Positions 62,131 through 64,000 of a stretch of DNA of 64,000 bases are shown here, piece after piece. The position numbers were made by a program, and so were the translations under genes. How positions within the stretch are numbered: position 1 is the stretch's first letter; each line of letters starts with the position of its first letter. Below the pieces are notes generated by a model, which saw nothing but the letters and a program-made list of their open reading frames with translations, did no database searches and was not told the origin of the DNA. This stretch comes from Albitalea sp966211955 (GTDB lineage Bacteria > Pseudomonadota > Gammaproteobacteria > Burkholderiales > Burkholderiaceae_C): contig CBIHOF010000007.1 of the NCBI GenBank assembly GCA_966211955.1, forward strand, positions 124,001 through 188,000, read 5' to 3'.

Positions 62131-62199
62131 CATGTCCCCTCAAAGCCCACTTCCATACTCCACTGCCACGGTCCACTGCAAGCGTCCACTTCCAGGGAT

Positions 62200-63267
62200 T
62201 CAGAGGTCGATCGCGCGACGCTCGCGCATGCTGCGCTCTGCCGCCAGGGCGATCCTCAGCGATTGCACCGCATCCGCATGATGCTTAGTCAGGTCACGAT
62301 CGGTCCGGATGGCCTCGGCAAAGAATGCCTGCTCCCGTTCGCACAAATCCTGGTGTCCGACGTGCTCGGCAATCGGAATCCACGCCTCGGTGTAACCCGC
62401 CGTCCCATCGGGCGTCGGTTCGACGGCATGCAAGCGAAGCTGCCCGGTCTTGGTGTGACTCTCGATGTCGGCGGGGTCGGAGTCGTCGCCCAGCAGCAGT
62501 GAGACTGCACCTTGCGTCCCAATGACGTCTTTGACGAGGCAGGCAGTCTTGGACATCATCGGGCCCCAGCCCGCCTCATACCAACCCACGGAACCGTCTT
62601 CGAACAACACCTGCAGGTGGCCATAGTTGACCTGGTCCTCGGCGATCTCTTTGGTGAGGCGCACGCCCATGCCCCGAACCTGAACCGGCCGTGCATCGGT
62701 GATCTGGCACATGATGTCAACGTAGTGCACCCCGCAGTCCACGATGGGCGGCGTCGAGCGCATCAGGCGCTTGTGGATTTCCCACGCGCCACCGACGGAA
62801 GGCTGGTTCAGGTTCATGCGCATGACATAGGGCGCACCCAGTTCGCGCGCCGCCCGGATGAGTTCGGTCCACGCCGGGTGGTGCCGAAGGATGTAGCCGA
62901 TGACGAGTTTTCGCGACGTGCGCTGCGCCGTGGCAATGACCTCTTCCGCCGACTGTGTCGTGAGGGCGAGGGGCTTCTCGACGAACACATGGGCGCCGGC
63001 CTCCATCGCCGCGATGGCAAGCTCGGCATGACTGTCGGTGTAGGTGTTGATGGACACCACGTCGGGCTTCATGGCAAGACCGGCTGCGAAGCTGTCGAGC
63101 ATCGGGTAGTCGATCAACTCCGCCGGCAGATCGACTTCAGTGCGGTTGTGCAGGCCGACGATGTCGAACTCGTTGCTCTTGTGATAGGCGAGCGCATGGG
63201 ACCTTCCCATCTGTCCGAGCCCGACGACGAATACCTTGAGGCGGCGGGTGCGCGTGTGCTGAATCAT
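62200..63267 (-). CDS. Gfo/Idh/MocA-family oxidoreductase
   Basis: 355 aa from the ATG at 63267. N-terminal Rossmann VFVVGLGQMGRSHALAYHK, EKPLALTTQSAEEVI with family Lys-Pro, and a His-containing active-site region (VDCGVHYVDIM). NAD(P)-dependent sugar dehydrogenase-like enzyme. In amino-sugar loci such enzymes can oxidise or rearrange the sugar before deacetylation or deamination. Substrate unproven. Confidence 0.9.
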   Translation of the reverse strand: MIQHTRTRRLKVFVVGLGQMGRSHALAYHKSNEFDIVGLHNRTEVDLPAELIDYPMLDSFAAGLAMKPDVVSINTYTDSHAELAIAAMEAGAHVFVEKPLALTTQSAEEVIATAQRTSRKLVIGYILRHHPAWTELIRAARELGAPYVMRMNLNQPSVGGAWEIHKRLMRSTPPIVDCGVHYVDIMCQITDARPVQVRGMGVRLTKEIAEDQVNYGHLQVLFEDGSVGWYEAGWGPMMSKTACLVKDVIGTQGAVSLLLGDDSDPADIESHTKTGQLRLHAVEPTPDGTAGYTEAWIPIAEHVGHQDLCEREQAFFAEAIRTDRDLTKHHADAVQSLRIALAAERSMRERRAIDL

Positions 63268-63443
63268 GTGCTGGTCCGGAGGTTGGAGTTGATTGAACGT
63301 TTGATCGTTGCGTTTTCGGGCGAAGCTCGGCTCCGCCCCCAGGTCCACGGGCATTGCTGTTAAGAAGGAACTGAAGACGTGCGCTCGTCAGGGCGGCGCC
63401 CGTTGCGCGGCGCGGGCACCTTCAATGATTTGGCTGATCGACC

Positions 63444-64000
63444 TCACTTCACAGCTCCCGACGTGATGCCACGAATCAGCCCCTTGGAGAACAGGAGGTA
63501 CAACGCGAGAATCGGGAGGATGCTCAGCGACAGAGCAGCGAGCACCGAGTTCCAGTCAGTCACGTATTGGCCGATGAACACCTGCGATCCCAGCGTCAGG
63601 GTCTTCGTTTCTTCGCCGGGCGCGAGGATCAGCGGGAACCACAGATCGTTCCAGATGGGGATCATGGTGAAGACTGCCACAGTCACCATGGCCGGACGAA
63701 GCAGGGGCAACACGAGCCAGACAAAGATTTCGTACTCGGATAGCCCATCGACACGGCCGGCGTTTTTCAGGTCGGCCGACACCGTCCGCATGAACTCGTT
63801 GAGGATGAAGACCGTGATCGGCAAGCCTTGCGCGATGTAGACAAGGATGAGCGAGGTGCGCGTGTTCGTCAGGCCGAGGTTCACCATCATTTCCAGCATG
63901 CCAACGGTTCCCAGGCGAATCGGCACCATGATCCCGAGCGTAAGAAACAAGGTAGTCAGCGCGTTCAGACGAAAGCGGTACTCCGACAAGGCAAACGCTG
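63444..64000 (-). CDS. Sugar ABC transporter permease (MalG/UgpE type), 5' end outside window
   Basis: The frame stays open to the right edge, so the N-terminus is missing. About 185 codons seen. Membrane helices and the EAA coupling loop (AGRVDGLSEYEIFVWLVLPLLRPA) are clear, and the C-terminal LLFSKGLIRGITSGAVK is typical of the second permease subunit. The other permease and probably further genes lie beyond the edge. Confidence 0.93.
   Translation of the reverse strand, partial: AFALSEYRFRLNALTTLFLTLGIMVPIRLGTVGMLEMMVNLGLTNTRTSLILVYIAQGLPITVFILNEFMRTVSADLKNAGRVDGLSEYEIFVWLVLPLLRPAMVTVAVFTMIPIWNDLWFPLILAPGEETKTLTLGSQVFIGQYVTDWNSVLAALSLSILPILALYLLFSKGLIRGITSGAVK

Noticed and set aside
1..64000. 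Prophage, insertion sequence, CRISPR array or integrative element
   Set aside because: No transposase, integrase, phage structural gene, cas gene or regularly spaced repeats seen. The only tRNA has no flanking integrase or att-like duplication that I could find.

Overview
The window is GC-rich and densely coded. Gene content points to a betaproteobacterium of the order Burkholderiales, probably near the Comamonadaceae/Rubrivivax-Leptothrix group: a Burkholderia-type trimeric porin, tripartite AAA/GAF/PAS/kinase sensors, a SenA-like selenoneine synthase homologue, linked rnm and yciO, and a prfB gene with the programmed +1 frameshift. No phage, transposase, rRNA or CRISPR array is seen. One tRNA gene (Thr, CGT) is present.

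Region 1 (1-14.9 kb) is a signalling and stress block. It holds the 3' part of a giant AAA/GAF/PAS hybrid kinase and an 18-residue stub of a Dabb-type gene. Next comes a GGDEF/histidine-kinase gene broken by an in-frame amber codon, then a KaiC-like double ATPase in a translationally coupled operon with small unknown proteins and a DUF1003 membrane protein. Two Crp/Fnr-like regulators of identical length (239 aa) flank a tiny membrane protein, followed by a MarR-GNAT pair and a thioredoxin-ArsA fusion. Three copies of the same dyad, GTGCG-N4-CGCAC, lie in the intergenic gaps around the two Crp-like genes. They are the best candidate operators for these regulators and would join the regulators, the DUF1003/KaiC operon and the MarR operon into one undescribed regulon.

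Region 2 (15-21.4 kb) carries an SGNH hydrolase, XdhC next to a tungstate importer (tupBCA), and a SenA/EgtB-like enzyme coupled to a DJ-1/PfpI protein.

Region 3 (21.4-51.2 kb) is mainly housekeeping: recJ, an ABC-2 permease fused to an M1 peptidase (with an imperfect palindromic repeat read through in frame), rnm, a DMT exporter, yciO, an SPFH/ribbon-helix-helix pair with a palindromic operator, ridA, plsY with a His-rich tail, ybaK, tas, a DUF2975/XRE pair, a hybrid kinase coupled to an acyl-CoA synthetase, DUF4424, prfB, a HAD phosphatase, pepN, fbp and tRNA-Thr.

Region 4 (51.2-64 kb) begins with an unknown gene split by a 10-bp tandem duplication and a branched-chain-type binding protein. 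It continues into an amino-sugar uptake and catabolism locus: sugar-binding protein, AraC regulator, chemoreceptor, porin, SIS-type glucosamine-6-phosphate deaminase, nagA, UgpC/MsmK-type ATPase, Gfo/Idh/MocA oxidoreductase and a sugar ABC permease that runs off the right edge.
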